A model generated the notes under the pieces. The model made no database searches and had not been told where the DNA came from. It worked only from the letters and a program-made list of their open reading frames with translations. DNA of 22,480 bases, from NCBI GenBank assembly GCA_037143735.1, contig JBAWYD010000029.1, positions 1-22,480 on the forward strand, read 5' to 3'. The position numbers and the translations under genes are program-made. Source of the DNA: JAPLJQ01 sp037143735 (GTDB lineage: Bacteria > Desulfobacterota > Syntrophia > Syntrophales > UBA2185). Shown here one piece after another: positions 7,269-16,139 of this stretch (the stretch's first letter is position 1; each line of letters starts with the position of its first letter).

Positions 7269-8288
7269 ATGGCGGATGTTTTGTTTTATGAAGTTAAAGG
7301 GTTACCGGAGAGCTACTTGCCGGCTCTTGATTCCCTTTTGTCAAAGTTGGAAAGCCCCTTTAACAAGGGTGATTCCGTCGGCCTTAAATTACACTGGGGC
7401 GAACGGGGCAATCGAAGTTATTTGCCCCCGGTATATGCCAAACGTATTGTTCAATGGCTCACTGAACAGGAAACAAGGCCCTTCGTTTGCGATACGACGG
7501 CCCTTTATTCAGGAGGACGCCGCACGGGAAGTGATTCGTTAAAGACGGCGGCAGAACATGGATATACGGAAAATTATCTCGGTTGTCCCGTCGTGATCGC
7601 TGATGGTCTTGACGGCAGGGATGTCATGGATATCCATACAGGGTATAATCATTTTAAAACCGTTCAGGTGGCTTCCGTTATTGAAAAGGCCGATGGGTTC
7701 TTTATTTTCTCGCATTTTAAGGGACATATGGTTTCCTTTTTCGGGGGGGCGATCAAGAATCTTTCTATGGGATTTGGCTCCCGCGCCCAAAAACAGAGGA
7801 TGCATTCGGATGCAAAACCCTTCCTGAATAAAAAGAAATGCACCCGATGCGGTATGTGCATTGATATCTGCCCCACGGGGGCTGCTAAATTTGCTTCCGA
7901 TGAATATCCGGCTTATGATCACGATACGTGCATCGGTTGCGCTCAGTGCATTGCCCACTGTCCTGAATTGGCGCTGAAAATATTGTGGGAAACTGATGAC
8001 CGTGTTTTTCAGGAAAAACTGGTTGAAACCGCAGCGGCAGTGTGGAAGCGGATCGAGGGGAAAAGCCTTTTTATCAATGCACTCCTTAATGTTACTGTCG
8101 AGTGCGATTGTCTGCCGGGAGATAATCCCGTTATAGCACCGGACATGGGATTTGTAGGAGGGTATCATCCCGTTGAAGTTGACCGCGAATCCCTGAAACT
8201 GGTAGGATTGGAACCCTTTGAAAAGGCACATCCCGGTATCCCGTGGCAGCGACAATTCGAATACAGTCGTGAAATTGGATTCGGATAA
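7269..8288 (+). CDS. DUF362 protein with a C-terminal dicluster ferredoxin module
   Basis: A 339-residue protein. The ATG at 7269 follows GGGAG at good spacing. The N-terminal ~180 residues are DUF362-like (KLHWGERGNRSYLPP, later FSHFKGHMVSFFGGAIKNLSMG). Residues ~190-240 hold two 4Fe-4S motifs, CTRCGMCIDICPTGA and CIGCAQCIAHCPELA. Proteins of this design are frequent in anaerobes and are presumed cytoplasmic redox proteins, but their reaction is not established. It is expressed from a consensus promoter and followed after 5 nt by the helicase gene. Confidence 0.88.
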   Translation: MADVLFYEVKGLPESYLPALDSLLSKLESPFNKGDSVGLKLHWGERGNRSYLPPVYAKRIVQWLTEQETRPFVCDTTALYSGGRRTGSDSLKTAAEHGYTENYLGCPVVIADGLDGRDVMDIHTGYNHFKTVQVASVIEKADGFFIFSHFKGHMVSFFGGAIKNLSMGFGSRAQKQRMHSDAKPFLNKKKCTRCGMCIDICPTGAAKFASDEYPAYDHDTCIGCAQCIAHCPELALKILWETDDRVFQEKLVETAAAVWKRIEGKSLFINALLNVTVECDCLPGDNPVIAPDMGFVGGYHPVEVDRESLKLVGLEPFEKAHPGIPWQRQFEYSREIGFG

Positions 8289-8293
8289 CCGCT

Positions 8294-10270
8294 GTGATCG
8301 ATTACGAAAAAGAACTCAATTTGGAGCAACTCCGTGTGGTGATGGAAGAGGGCGGGCCTCTCCTCGTCATCGCCGGCGCCGGAAGCGGTAAAACAAGAAC
8401 ATTAACCTACCGTGTGGCCCGATTAATTGAATCCGGGGTCAAACCCGAAAGAATTCTGCTGGCTACGTTCACCAATAAAGCAGCAAAGTCGATGCTTTTC
8501 AGGGTGAAGTCTCTCATTGATGTGGATTTGACCCATATGTGGGGAGGCACATTTCACCATATCGCCCATCTCATCCTCCGGAAAAATGCCCATCGCTTGT
8601 CTTATAATCGGAGCTTCACCATCATCGATACGGAAGACGCATCGCAATTAATCAATACATGCATAACCGAGAAGGGAATTGACGCCAAAGGAACTAAATT
8701 TCCCAAAGGAGATGTTCTGCGGGACATCATCAGTCTTTCTCGGAATACGGATGTGCCCCTTGATGAGATTATTCTCAGGAGATACGTTTATTTATCGTCC
8801 TGCCTCGACAACATCATGGCCGTTGCCTCCTCGTATGCCACTCGTAAAATAACTCTGAACGTCATGGACTTTGATGATCTCCTGCTAAACTGGAAGAAGC
8901 TTCTGCTTGATTTCCCCGACGTTCTGGATTTCTACTCTGAAAGATTTTCCCATGTCCTTGTTGATGAATATCAGGACACCAATATCATCCAGGCGACAAT
9001 TATAGATTTGATGGCTTCAAGACACGGGAATCTGATGGTTGTGGGAGACGACTCACAGAGCATATACGCGTTCAGGGGAGCAAATTACGCCAATATCTTC
9101 CACTTTCCGAAAAGGTATCCTGGATGCAAGATCTTCAAGCTTGAGACAAACTACCGCAGCACTCCGGAAATTCTTCACCTGGCAAATCTGAGCATTGTCA
9201 ACAACGAAAACCAGTTTCAAAAAGAATTGAAGGCCGTAAGGGGAGGGGGTCTGAGACCTATTCTTGCGCCGGCTGAGAACGTCGGTCAGCAGGCCAATTT
9301 CGTCGCTCAACGAATCCTTGAATTATATGGAGAGGGGATACCCCTTGATGAAATGGCCGTTTTGTACCGGGCGCATTATCACTCCATGGAACTCCAGATG
9401 GAACTGACGCGCAGAGGGATTCCATATGAAATCCGCTCGGGCATCCGTTTTTTTGAACAGGCTCATATCAAGGACGTCACCGCCTACATGAGGATTATTG
9501 CCAATCCATTTGATGAACTGGCATGGAAGAGGGTTTTGGGTCTTTTCAGCAAGATTGGGAAAATCACGGCGGAAAAAATATGGAAATATTTATCGACTAA
9601 GGAAAATCCACTAAATACCGCATTGGACGATGATTTTCCGAAATGCATGACGAAGATGGTAACGCCAGGATTAATCAAGCTCACGAATACATTACATAAA
9701 CTTCTTCATGATTCGGCGGATACTAATCCACCTGAGATTATTGAAACTCTGCTGGATAATGGTTACCGGGAACATCTTCAGGGGAAATATACGAATTGTG
9801 AATCAAGAGAAGAAGACCTGTGCCAGCTCGCTTTCTTTTCTGCGAGGTTTCCCTCCTTGCAGGACTTTTTAACTGAGGTCGCTTTGATGACCAATATTAC
9901 TGAAGATGAGGACGCTGATACGGATACGGCAACGAAGGGTAAAATCATTCTCAGCACGATTCATCAGGCCAAGGGACTTGAGTGGTCGGTCGTCATGATA
10001 ATCTGGTGCGCCGATGGCATGTTGCCACTGGCTCGCGCCCTTAAGGAACCTGATGGAGAAGAGGAAGAAAGAAGGCTTTTTTACGTCGCGGCGACACGGG
10101 CCAAGGATCACCTCTACCTGTGTTACCCCCTGCTCGACTATTCAAGGGGCATGGGAAGCATGGCGCTGAATCCTTCCAGATTCATAAGGGAACTCTCTCA
10201 TTCACAGCGATATCCATCTAAAGCCTGTCCTTATGACCAGTGGATAATTAATGAAAACTACCGGTATTAG
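8294..10270 (+). CDS. UvrD/PcrA/Rep-family superfamily 1 DNA helicase
   Basis: A 658-residue protein starting with GTG at 8294, five bases after the upstream stop. All SF1A motifs are present in order: Walker A AGAGSGKT (27-34), motif II VLVDEYQDTN (~220), motif III VVGDDSQSIYAFRGA (~250), motif IV NYRST (~285), motif V STIHQAKGLEW (~553) and motif VI RLFYVAATRAK (~593). It unwinds DNA 3' to 5' in repair or replication restart. The size is near PcrA/Rep, slightly short at the C-terminus, where the tail ends soon after motif VI. Which of uvrD, pcrA or rep it matches cannot be decided. Its last 4 nt overlap the end of the convergent gene. Confidence 0.93.
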   Translation: MIDYEKELNLEQLRVVMEEGGPLLVIAGAGSGKTRTLTYRVARLIESGVKPERILLATFTNKAAKSMLFRVKSLIDVDLTHMWGGTFHHIAHLILRKNAHRLSYNRSFTIIDTEDASQLINTCITEKGIDAKGTKFPKGDVLRDIISLSRNTDVPLDEIILRRYVYLSSCLDNIMAVASSYATRKITLNVMDFDDLLLNWKKLLLDFPDVLDFYSERFSHVLVDEYQDTNIIQATIIDLMASRHGNLMVVGDDSQSIYAFRGANYANIFHFPKRYPGCKIFKLETNYRSTPEILHLANLSIVNNENQFQKELKAVRGGGLRPILAPAENVGQQANFVAQRILELYGEGIPLDEMAVLYRAHYHSMELQMELTRRGIPYEIRSGIRFFEQAHIKDVTAYMRIIANPFDELAWKRVLGLFSKIGKITAEKIWKYLSTKENPLNTALDDDFPKCMTKMVTPGLIKLTNTLHKLLHDSADTNPPEIIETLLDNGYREHLQGKYTNCESREEDLCQLAFFSARFPSLQDFLTEVALMTNITEDEDADTDTATKGKIILSTIHQAKGLEWSVVMIIWCADGMLPLARALKEPDGEEEERRLFYVAATRAKDHLYLCYPLLDYSRGMGSMALNPSRFIRELSHSQRYPSKACPYDQWIINENYRY

Positions 10271-12156
10271 ATCCATCGATCCGATCTGGATTTCGCTTCA
10301 TATTCTTCTCTCAAGGCAATTTGAGTTGCCTCAGCAATATCTTCCACCCTTTTTACCCAATCCTCAAATTTGATATCGACACCGAAGATGCCCGTCATTT
10401 CATCGTTATCATCGACAATCGGTGCGGATGCGGTTATACACAGGGCTCCCGTCATTTTTGATATGTAAAAGTTGGTTACATACATCTTACCCGTTTGCAA
10501 GGGTTTGATAAACCACTCGCGATCCGACTGATCCGTCCCGACACCATAGTTTTCGTACTTTGCCCTGTCTGCAATGTTGGTAATATTTTTCGTTGTCTTC
10601 TTTCCATTCATATCAACAACATAGGCAAACTGGATAGAAGGATTTTCCTCTATGAACTGCTGCATAATCGGTTCCTGGGACTCCGGTTTCATCGTTTTCA
10701 TCATGGGGTGTTCAATCACCTGTTTTACCACATTCATAGCAGCCTGGCTTGCCATGTACTTGATCTTTTCCAGGTCGGACATAAACAACTCGGGAAGATA
10801 TTTGCGAACCAGCTTATCCAACTCTCCGTGAGATATGGAGGTCACTCTGCCCGATTCGTACTGTTCATTCACCCATTTGTGTATCTTTGAAACCCCGGGA
10901 TGCCTCTTATCGATCACCGTTTTGCCCCCTGACCGCAAACGGGAGTTAATCCAGTAGGCGATACCCGCCTTGCCGGACTTATCGGTAATCATGGAAACGA
11001 TCGGTCTCTTTAGAATCTTCATGGTATTAAAAATATTATAGATTATCTCATTCTTAATGAGACCATCGGCGTGGATGCCGGCCCTGGTCACATTAAAATC
11101 GGCGCCGACAAAAGGATAATTGTCAGGAATCGATATTCCCACTTCCTTCTCGAAATAATCGGCGATATCGGTAATCACAGTTGTATCGATTCCATCATTG
11201 GCTCCGCGAAGACTGATATATTCGATAATAAGGGCTTCTACCGGGGGGTTTCCTGTCCGTTCCCCAAGCCCGAGCAGCGTTCCATTTGCCGCACTGCAAC
11301 CGTAGAGCCAGGCAGTCGTGGCATTGATCAGGGCCTTATGGAAATCATTATGTCCATGCCATTCGAGAAGATTGCCGGGAACTCCGGCATCCTCAATGAA
11401 TGCCCTGATGAGCTTATCGACACTCCTTGGCAAGGATGCCCCCGGATAGGTAACACCATACCCCATGGTATCACAAAGTCTGATTTTAATATCGATACCG
11501 CTTTCTTCGCGTATCTTCATCAATTCAATGGCAAAAGGAATGCTGAAACCATAGATCTCTCCCCTTGTCAGGTCTTCGAAGTGACACCTGGGGACAATGC
11601 CTTCATCAAGAATGTCTTTTACAATACCCAGGTAGTCATCCATGGCCTTTTTCCTGGTTTTGTTGAGCTTCAGGTAAATATGATAATCGGAAACAGACGT
11701 CAAAATACCCGTTTCTCTCAAACCGGCTTCCTTCACCAGTTTAATGTCCTCTTTCTGAGCTCTTATCCATCCGGTAATTTCCGGATATTTTAATCCCAAT
11801 TCAAGACATCTTGCCACTGCATCACGGTCTTTTTGGCTGTATAAAAAGAATTCCGACTGCCTGATCACACCGTTTTCACCGCCAAGTTTACTCATCATTG
11901 AGTACAGATCCACAATCTGCCTTACCGTATATGGCGGTCTTGCCTGTTGACCGTCACGAAATGTCGTATCCGTAATAAATATAACTTCAGCGGGATCGAT
12001 GGAAATTATTTTATGATCAAAATCTATACGACTGACCTCATCATAGGGGAAAACACCCGTCTGTAAATTCGGTTCATCCACATCCCTTAGTTCAAATTTC
12101 CAGAATTTGGTATGCTCGTGATCGAGAACCCTTTTGTGCTTATTCCATTTCGCCAT
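10267..12156 (-). CDS. Re-citrate/homocitrate synthase-like DRE-TIM metallolyase with C-terminal Cache-like sensor domain
   Basis: A 629-residue protein. The ATG at 12156 has GGAG eight bases upstream; the frame's earlier GTG overlaps that site and is rejected. Residues ~50-480 form an HMGL-like TIM barrel: DTTFRDGQQ at 63-71 (metal-binding D and catalytic R), WHGHND with H267 and H269, and GLGERTGN at 296-303. Members condense acetyl-CoA with a 2-oxoacid; the overall sequence best fits the Re-citrate synthase/homocitrate synthase group of anaerobes, which would make citrate for glutamate synthesis. Residues ~495-605 form a separate domain (NPSIQFAYVVDMNGK, then DREWFIKPLQTGKMYV, then ITASAPI, then GIFGVDIKFEDW) with the look of a PDC/Cache sensor, but with no membrane segment. 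It may be an allosteric domain replacing the LeuA-type regulatory domain. The substrate is uncertain. Confidence 0.8.
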   Translation of the reverse strand: MAKWNKHKRVLDHEHTKFWKFELRDVDEPNLQTGVFPYDEVSRIDFDHKIISIDPAEVIFITDTTFRDGQQARPPYTVRQIVDLYSMMSKLGGENGVIRQSEFFLYSQKDRDAVARCLELGLKYPEITGWIRAQKEDIKLVKEAGLRETGILTSVSDYHIYLKLNKTRKKAMDDYLGIVKDILDEGIVPRCHFEDLTRGEIYGFSIPFAIELMKIREESGIDIKIRLCDTMGYGVTYPGASLPRSVDKLIRAFIEDAGVPGNLLEWHGHNDFHKALINATTAWLYGCSAANGTLLGLGERTGNPPVEALIIEYISLRGANDGIDTTVITDIADYFEKEVGISIPDNYPFVGADFNVTRAGIHADGLIKNEIIYNIFNTMKILKRPIVSMITDKSGKAGIAYWINSRLRSGGKTVIDKRHPGVSKIHKWVNEQYESGRVTSISHGELDKLVRKYLPELFMSDLEKIKYMASQAAMNVVKQVIEHPMMKTMKPESQEPIMQQFIEENPSIQFAYVVDMNGKKTTKNITNIADRAKYENYGVGTDQSDREWFIKPLQTGKMYVTNFYISKMTGALCITASAPIVDDNDEMTGIFGVDIKFEDWVKRVEDIAEATQIALREEYEAKSRSDRWI

Positions 12157-12180
12157 TTTGGTCACTCCAAAAAAAATTTA

Positions 12181-12228
12181 GAACATTTTTATTACAATAT
12201 TGTGTCGATCCTTTGAACATAAATGTTC
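12181..12228. promoter_or_regulatory. Possible operator upstream of the citrate synthase-like gene
   Basis: The palindrome GAACATAAATGTTC (12215-12228) and a further GAACAT half-site (12181-12186) flank a second short palindrome ACAATATTGT (12194-12203). They lie between the upstream gene's terminator and the ATG at 12156, where the promoter must be. A regulator is not identified. Confidence 0.35.
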
Positions 12229-12236
12229 ATTCTTCT

Positions 12237-12273
12237 AAAAAAAAGAGGGCACCCTGAAATCAGCAGTGCCCTC
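12237..12273 (-). terminator. Rho-independent terminator of the LysM lipoprotein gene
   Basis: On the minus strand an 8-bp stem GAGGGCAC/GTGCCCTC (12273-12266 with 12252-12245) encloses a 13-nt loop and is followed by eight T residues. It lies 22 nt after the LysM gene stop. Confidence 0.9.
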
Positions 12274-12294
12274 AGAGGAAATATGGTGCAGATT

Positions 12295-12864
12295 TCAGTT
12301 TACCGGTAAATTGGCATCCTGAGGTGGAAGGTAAGGCTTTGGCGCCCCTGCCTTCCTTCGTTCTTTTTTAATGATATCCAATTTGTAACCCGCTCTTGGA
12401 ATATTAAATTTCTGTCCCGGATAAATGAGGTTCGCATCTTTGATCATCTTTTTGTTTGCCTTGTAGATTACAGGCCATAAGTACGGATCATTGTACTGAT
12501 CCTTATACTTTGCAATCCACCAGAGCGATTCACCCTTTTTAACCACATGCTGATTTTTGAGTTTAAACTTTTTCTTGGTCTCTTCCTTCTTCTCCATAAC
12601 GGCTTGTTTTTCAACAACCGGTGCGGCTTCGGCAAGCTGTTTTTCCTCAGCCATAACCGGCTTTTCAGGAGCTGGCTGTAGCTCGGCGATGACAGGCTTT
12701 TGAGCTTCCGCCTTCTTTTCCATCATAACATTCTGCTTTGCTTCATCCGGCCGTTCTACGACGGCGGTTTTTGAGGGTTGTTTTGCACAACCTGAATAAA
12801 TAAAAATGAAAACTGCCACGATTATTATTTTTGTGATGACACTCGACCACCCGTGACGCGACAT
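12295..12864 (-). CDS. LysM-domain lipoprotein
   Basis: A 189-residue protein starting at the ATG at 12864, which has a strong GGGAGGAG site; an earlier in-frame ATG lacks one. A lipoprotein signal runs to C26 (hydrophobic ITKIIIVAVFIFIYSGC with lipobox YSGC). Residues ~27-100 are a low-complexity linker rich in Lys, Glu, Ala and Pro with repeated KPVxAE/VVEK-like units. A single LysM domain spans ~105-157 (HVVKKGESLWWIAKYK, ending PGQKFNIP), which binds peptidoglycan. It is likely anchored in the outer or inner membrane and tethered to the cell wall. Monocistronic: own promoter upstream and terminator downstream. Confidence 0.88.
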   Translation of the reverse strand: MSRHGWSSVITKIIIVAVFIFIYSGCAKQPSKTAVVERPDEAKQNVMMEKKAEAQKPVIAELQPAPEKPVMAEEKQLAEAAPVVEKQAVMEKKEETKKKFKLKNQHVVKKGESLWWIAKYKDQYNDPYLWPVIYKANKKMIKDANLIYPGQKFNIPRAGYKLDIIKKERRKAGAPKPYLPPQDANLPVN

Positions 12865-12943
12865 GTTTTTCTCCTCCCTCATTAGGTTTGTTAGAAAAAA
12901 CAATTAATCGTTCGAGCTATAAATATTCGCATACTTGTAGATT

Positions 12944-12973
12944 AAGGTAATAAATATCCGGCCTTTTTGTCAA
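12944..12973 (-). promoter_or_regulatory. Candidate promoter of the LysM lipoprotein gene
   Basis: On the minus strand a perfect TTGACA (12973-12968) is followed after 18 bp by TACCTT (12949-12944). The -35 is strong and the -10 poor. It lies ~80 nt before the start at 12864. Confidence 0.45.
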
Positions 12974-12997
12974 TAGAAAAAAAGCGATTAAACCACC

Positions 12998-14773
12998 CTA
13001 CGCAATTTTTAAGGAAAGCTCCATAAGTTGTTCTATGCCAACTTCCGATGGAGCATCCGTAAGAAGGCATGTTGCCTTCTGAGTCTTGGGAAAAGCAATC
13101 ACATCTCTTATGGATTCAGTGCGCATCATCATCATGATCAGCCTGTCAAATCCGAAAGCGATTCCCCCATGGGGTGGGGTCCCGTATTCAAGTGCATCAA
13201 GAAGAAAACCAAATTTAGCCCGGGTTTCATCTTCGCTCATCCCAAGCGTTTCAAAGATCATGGACTGTATTTTTTGTTTGTGAATCCTGATGCTTCCACC
13301 ACCAATTTCAGATCCGTTCAGAACAAGGTCATAGGCTCTGGCCCGTACCTGATCAGGATTTTTCTTGAGAATCTGAATATCTTCGAGGACTGGAGATGTA
13401 AAGGGATGATGCATAGATACATACCTTTTTTCAGTATTGCTGTATTCAAGCAGGGGAAAATCGCTCACCCAGGTAAAAGCAAATTCTTCCGGATTTATCA
13501 GATTCAACTTTTTTGCCAAATGTATTCTGAGATGCCCGAGAGCCTCATGAACAACAGCCGTCGTGTCCGCCAGGAAGACGATCAGGTCTCCTTCTTTTAC
13601 CGTCATGATTTCATTAATCTTTTCCACTTCATCAGGTTTGAGAAACTTGAATATGGGGGAAGTCCATCCTTCTGTGTTAATCCTGGCCCAAGCGAGTCCC
13701 TTAGCTCCGTAAGCGCTTACAAAATCAGCCAGACCATCCAGATCTTTCCGGCTGAGGCGCTTCCCGTCTTCAATCTTAATAGCTTTTACAACGCCACCGC
13801 TGTTCGAAACCTCCTGGAATACCTGTAATGCAGAATTTTTTACGAGAGGGGTAATATCTCTTAACTCCAGGCCAAACCTGACATCAGGATTATCCCTGCC
13901 GTACCGGTCGACGGCTTCGCGATAAGAAATCCTCGGGAATGGCGTCTTGACTTCTTTTTTTAGACAGGTTTTAAAAAGATGGCTCATGAGCCCTTCCGTG
14001 ACTCGAATCACATCGTCTTCGTTAACAAACGACATCTCCATGTCGATTTGGGTAAATTCAGGCTGACGGTCAGCCCTGAGATCTTCATCCCGGAAACATT
14101 TGACAATCTGATAATATTTGTCAAATCCGGAAACCATGAGCAATTGCTTGAAAAGCTGAGGGGACTGAGGCAGAGCATAAAACATTCCCTGATTGACACG
14201 ACTGGGAACCAGATAGTCCCTCGCTCCTTCGGGTGTGCTTTTTGTCAGAAAGGGTGTTTCGATTTCCAAAAATCCCTCATTTTGAAGATATGTTCTCGTT
14301 TCGGCTGCAACCCTGCTTCTGAAAATAAGGTTTTTCTGGATTTCAGGGCGCCTGAGATCAAGGTAGCGGTATTTGAGACGAATATTTTCGGAAATTTCCG
14401 ATTCTTCATTGAGGACGAAGGGAGGTGTCTTCGATTCATTCAGTATTTCCAATTTATCAATCATCACCTCGATCTCGCCGGTTTTCATACCGGGATTCAC
14501 CATTCCTTCCGGTCTTTGACGGACCAGCCCCCTGACGGCAAGAACAAATTCATGTCTGATTCTGTGTGCTTCTCGGTGACTGTCAAGATCTACGTCTGGA
14601 TTGAAGACGATCTGCACCAGACCTTCTCGATCTCTTAAATCAACGAATATAACGCCACCATGATCTCTCCTTCGGTGTGCCCATCCCATGAGGATCACTT
14701 CCTCACCGATATGACCGCTTCCGAGTGTACCACAATAATATGACCTTTTTTTATCTATCAGAAAGCCAGACAA
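12998..14773 (-). CDS. aspS: Aspartyl-tRNA synthetase
   Basis: A 591-residue bacterial-type class II enzyme that charges tRNA-Asp. The order is an N-terminal OB-fold anticodon domain (~15-110, GWAHRRRDHGGVIFVDLRD), motif 2 FRDEDLRADRQPEFTQID (~218-235), a GAD insertion (~290-410), and motif 3 GIAFGFDRLIMMM (~537). The start is a TTG at 14773; no ATG or GTG fits, and GAGAGG lies ten bases upstream within the last codons of hisS. Gap to hisS is 7 nt, so they are cotranscribed. Whether it also charges tRNA-Asn is not decidable here. Confidence 0.95.
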   Translation of the reverse strand: MSGFLIDKKRSYYCGTLGSGHIGEEVILMGWAHRRRDHGGVIFVDLRDREGLVQIVFNPDVDLDSHREAHRIRHEFVLAVRGLVRQRPEGMVNPGMKTGEIEVMIDKLEILNESKTPPFVLNEESEISENIRLKYRYLDLRRPEIQKNLIFRSRVAAETRTYLQNEGFLEIETPFLTKSTPEGARDYLVPSRVNQGMFYALPQSPQLFKQLLMVSGFDKYYQIVKCFRDEDLRADRQPEFTQIDMEMSFVNEDDVIRVTEGLMSHLFKTCLKKEVKTPFPRISYREAVDRYGRDNPDVRFGLELRDITPLVKNSALQVFQEVSNSGGVVKAIKIEDGKRLSRKDLDGLADFVSAYGAKGLAWARINTEGWTSPIFKFLKPDEVEKINEIMTVKEGDLIVFLADTTAVVHEALGHLRIHLAKKLNLINPEEFAFTWVSDFPLLEYSNTEKRYVSMHHPFTSPVLEDIQILKKNPDQVRARAYDLVLNGSEIGGGSIRIHKQKIQSMIFETLGMSEDETRAKFGFLLDALEYGTPPHGGIAFGFDRLIMMMMRTESIRDVIAFPKTQKATCLLTDAPSEVGIEQLMELSLKIA

Positions 14774-14780
14774 GATGTAT

Positions 14781-16043
14781 TTACCTCTCTTTAATCGTGT
14801 TAATAATGTTGTCTTCCAGGGCGCTCAGGTCTAAGGAAAACTGTGTCCCGTTTAACATATTCCTCAGTTCAGCGCGTTTTTCAGCGATTTCTTTATCTCC
14901 CAGGATAAGGGTATAGCGGCTCTTCAGTTTATCAGCACGTTTCATCTGACTCTTTAAACTCTTCCCGGAATAATCCATTTCCGTTCTGACCCCTTTCATC
15001 CGCAGGCGGTTACATAAAGTAAAGGCCTCCTTCTGCGCCGTATCACCGAGTGCCGCGATGAAAAGATCGGGGAATATAAAATATCTACTGTCAGATGGCA
15101 TCATGGAAATGAGCCTTTCCATTCCGACAGCGAATCCTATACCCGGGATATCCGGCCCGCCAAGAGCCTTTACGAGGCCATCGTATCTGCCGCCACCGGC
15201 AATCGCATTCTGGGCGCCTAAGGATTCCGTAACGACCTCAAAGGTTGTCCTCGTGTAATAATCGAGACCCCTAACCATTTTATCATTGATTTCGTACGTT
15301 ATGGCAAAATTCTTTAGACATTGCTTTAAGTTTTCAAAATGTTGTTTGCATGCGGAACATGTATACCCGGACAATCGCGGGGCGTGATCAATAATGGCCT
15401 TGCAGTTTTCTGTTTTACAATCAAAGACACGAAGAGGATTTGTATGAAGCCGTCTACGACAATCATCGCATAGCCCCTTCTCCCTGTTTCTCAAAAAAAC
15501 GGTCAATTCCTCTCTAAATTGCGGACGGCACTCATGGCATCCCAGGGAGTTAATTTCCAACTTCAAATCATTCAATTCCATACATTGCAGAAACCTGATC
15601 AGCATGAGAATGATCTCTGCATCTATCCTCGGATCATCCAGACCGAGGAATTCAACATTTATCTGGTGGAATTGTCTGTATCTGCCTTTCTGGGGTCTTT
15701 CGCGCCTGAACATGGGACCAATGGTAAACAATTTGGCGATAGGTTCAGCGGTATATAGTGCATGTTCAATGTATGCGCGGACAACAGAAGCTGTTGCTTC
15801 GGGGCGCAGGGTGAGACATTCATCTCCCCGATCGAGAAACGAGTACATCTCCTTTTCGACTATATCCGTAGAGTCTCCAATGCTTCTCTTAAAAAGATCG
15901 GTTTTTTCAAGAATAGGAACACGGATTTCCCTGAAACCGAAATCCATGAAAATTTCCCGGGCTTTTTGTTCCAAGTATTGCCAGATGCCTGTCTCCTGAG
16001 GAAGGATATCGTTAAATCCCCGGACTGACGTTATTTTTTCCAT
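14781..16043 (-). CDS. hisS: Histidyl-tRNA synthetase
   Basis: A 420-residue class II synthetase of usual length that charges tRNA-His. Seen in order: RGFNDILPQE at the N-terminus (motif 1 region), LTLRPEATASVVRAY and the motif 2 FRRERPQKGRYRQFHQ, the histidine-specific LDYYTRTTFEV (HisA motif), GGGRYDGLVKALGG (HisB-like), motif 3 GFAVGMERL, and a C-terminal anticodon-binding domain. The hisS-aspS pair is a common bacterial arrangement. A 96-nt gap separates it from comEC upstream, long enough for its own promoter; I see no strong one. Confidence 0.95.
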   Translation of the reverse strand: MEKITSVRGFNDILPQETGIWQYLEQKAREIFMDFGFREIRVPILEKTDLFKRSIGDSTDIVEKEMYSFLDRGDECLTLRPEATASVVRAYIEHALYTAEPIAKLFTIGPMFRRERPQKGRYRQFHQINVEFLGLDDPRIDAEIILMLIRFLQCMELNDLKLEINSLGCHECRPQFREELTVFLRNREKGLCDDCRRRLHTNPLRVFDCKTENCKAIIDHAPRLSGYTCSACKQHFENLKQCLKNFAITYEINDKMVRGLDYYTRTTFEVVTESLGAQNAIAGGGRYDGLVKALGGPDIPGIGFAVGMERLISMMPSDSRYFIFPDLFIAALGDTAQKEAFTLCNRLRMKGVRTEMDYSGKSLKSQMKRADKLKSRYTLILGDKEIAEKRAELRNMLNGTQFSLDLSALEDNIINTIKER

Positions 16044-16139
16044 GACGAATCACAATCTTAAACCACATTTTTCTTAAAAGCTTTTTTCGATAGCACATAA
16101 AATATTGTAGAGCAATAAATTTGTGGTGCATGTAGTGTA

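Noticed and set aside
7539..8255. Long open frame on the minus strand (238 codons) opposite the DUF362 gene
   Set aside because: It is fully antisense to a gene with clear ferredoxin motifs and shows no recognisable protein features or ribosome site.
11071..11793. Plus-strand frame of 240 codons opposite the citrate synthase-like gene
   Set aside because: Complementary shadow of the conserved barrel domain; no family signature.
13028..14638. Two plus-strand frames (266 and 219 codons) opposite aspS
   Set aside because: Both are antisense to a well-conserved tRNA synthetase and lack motifs.
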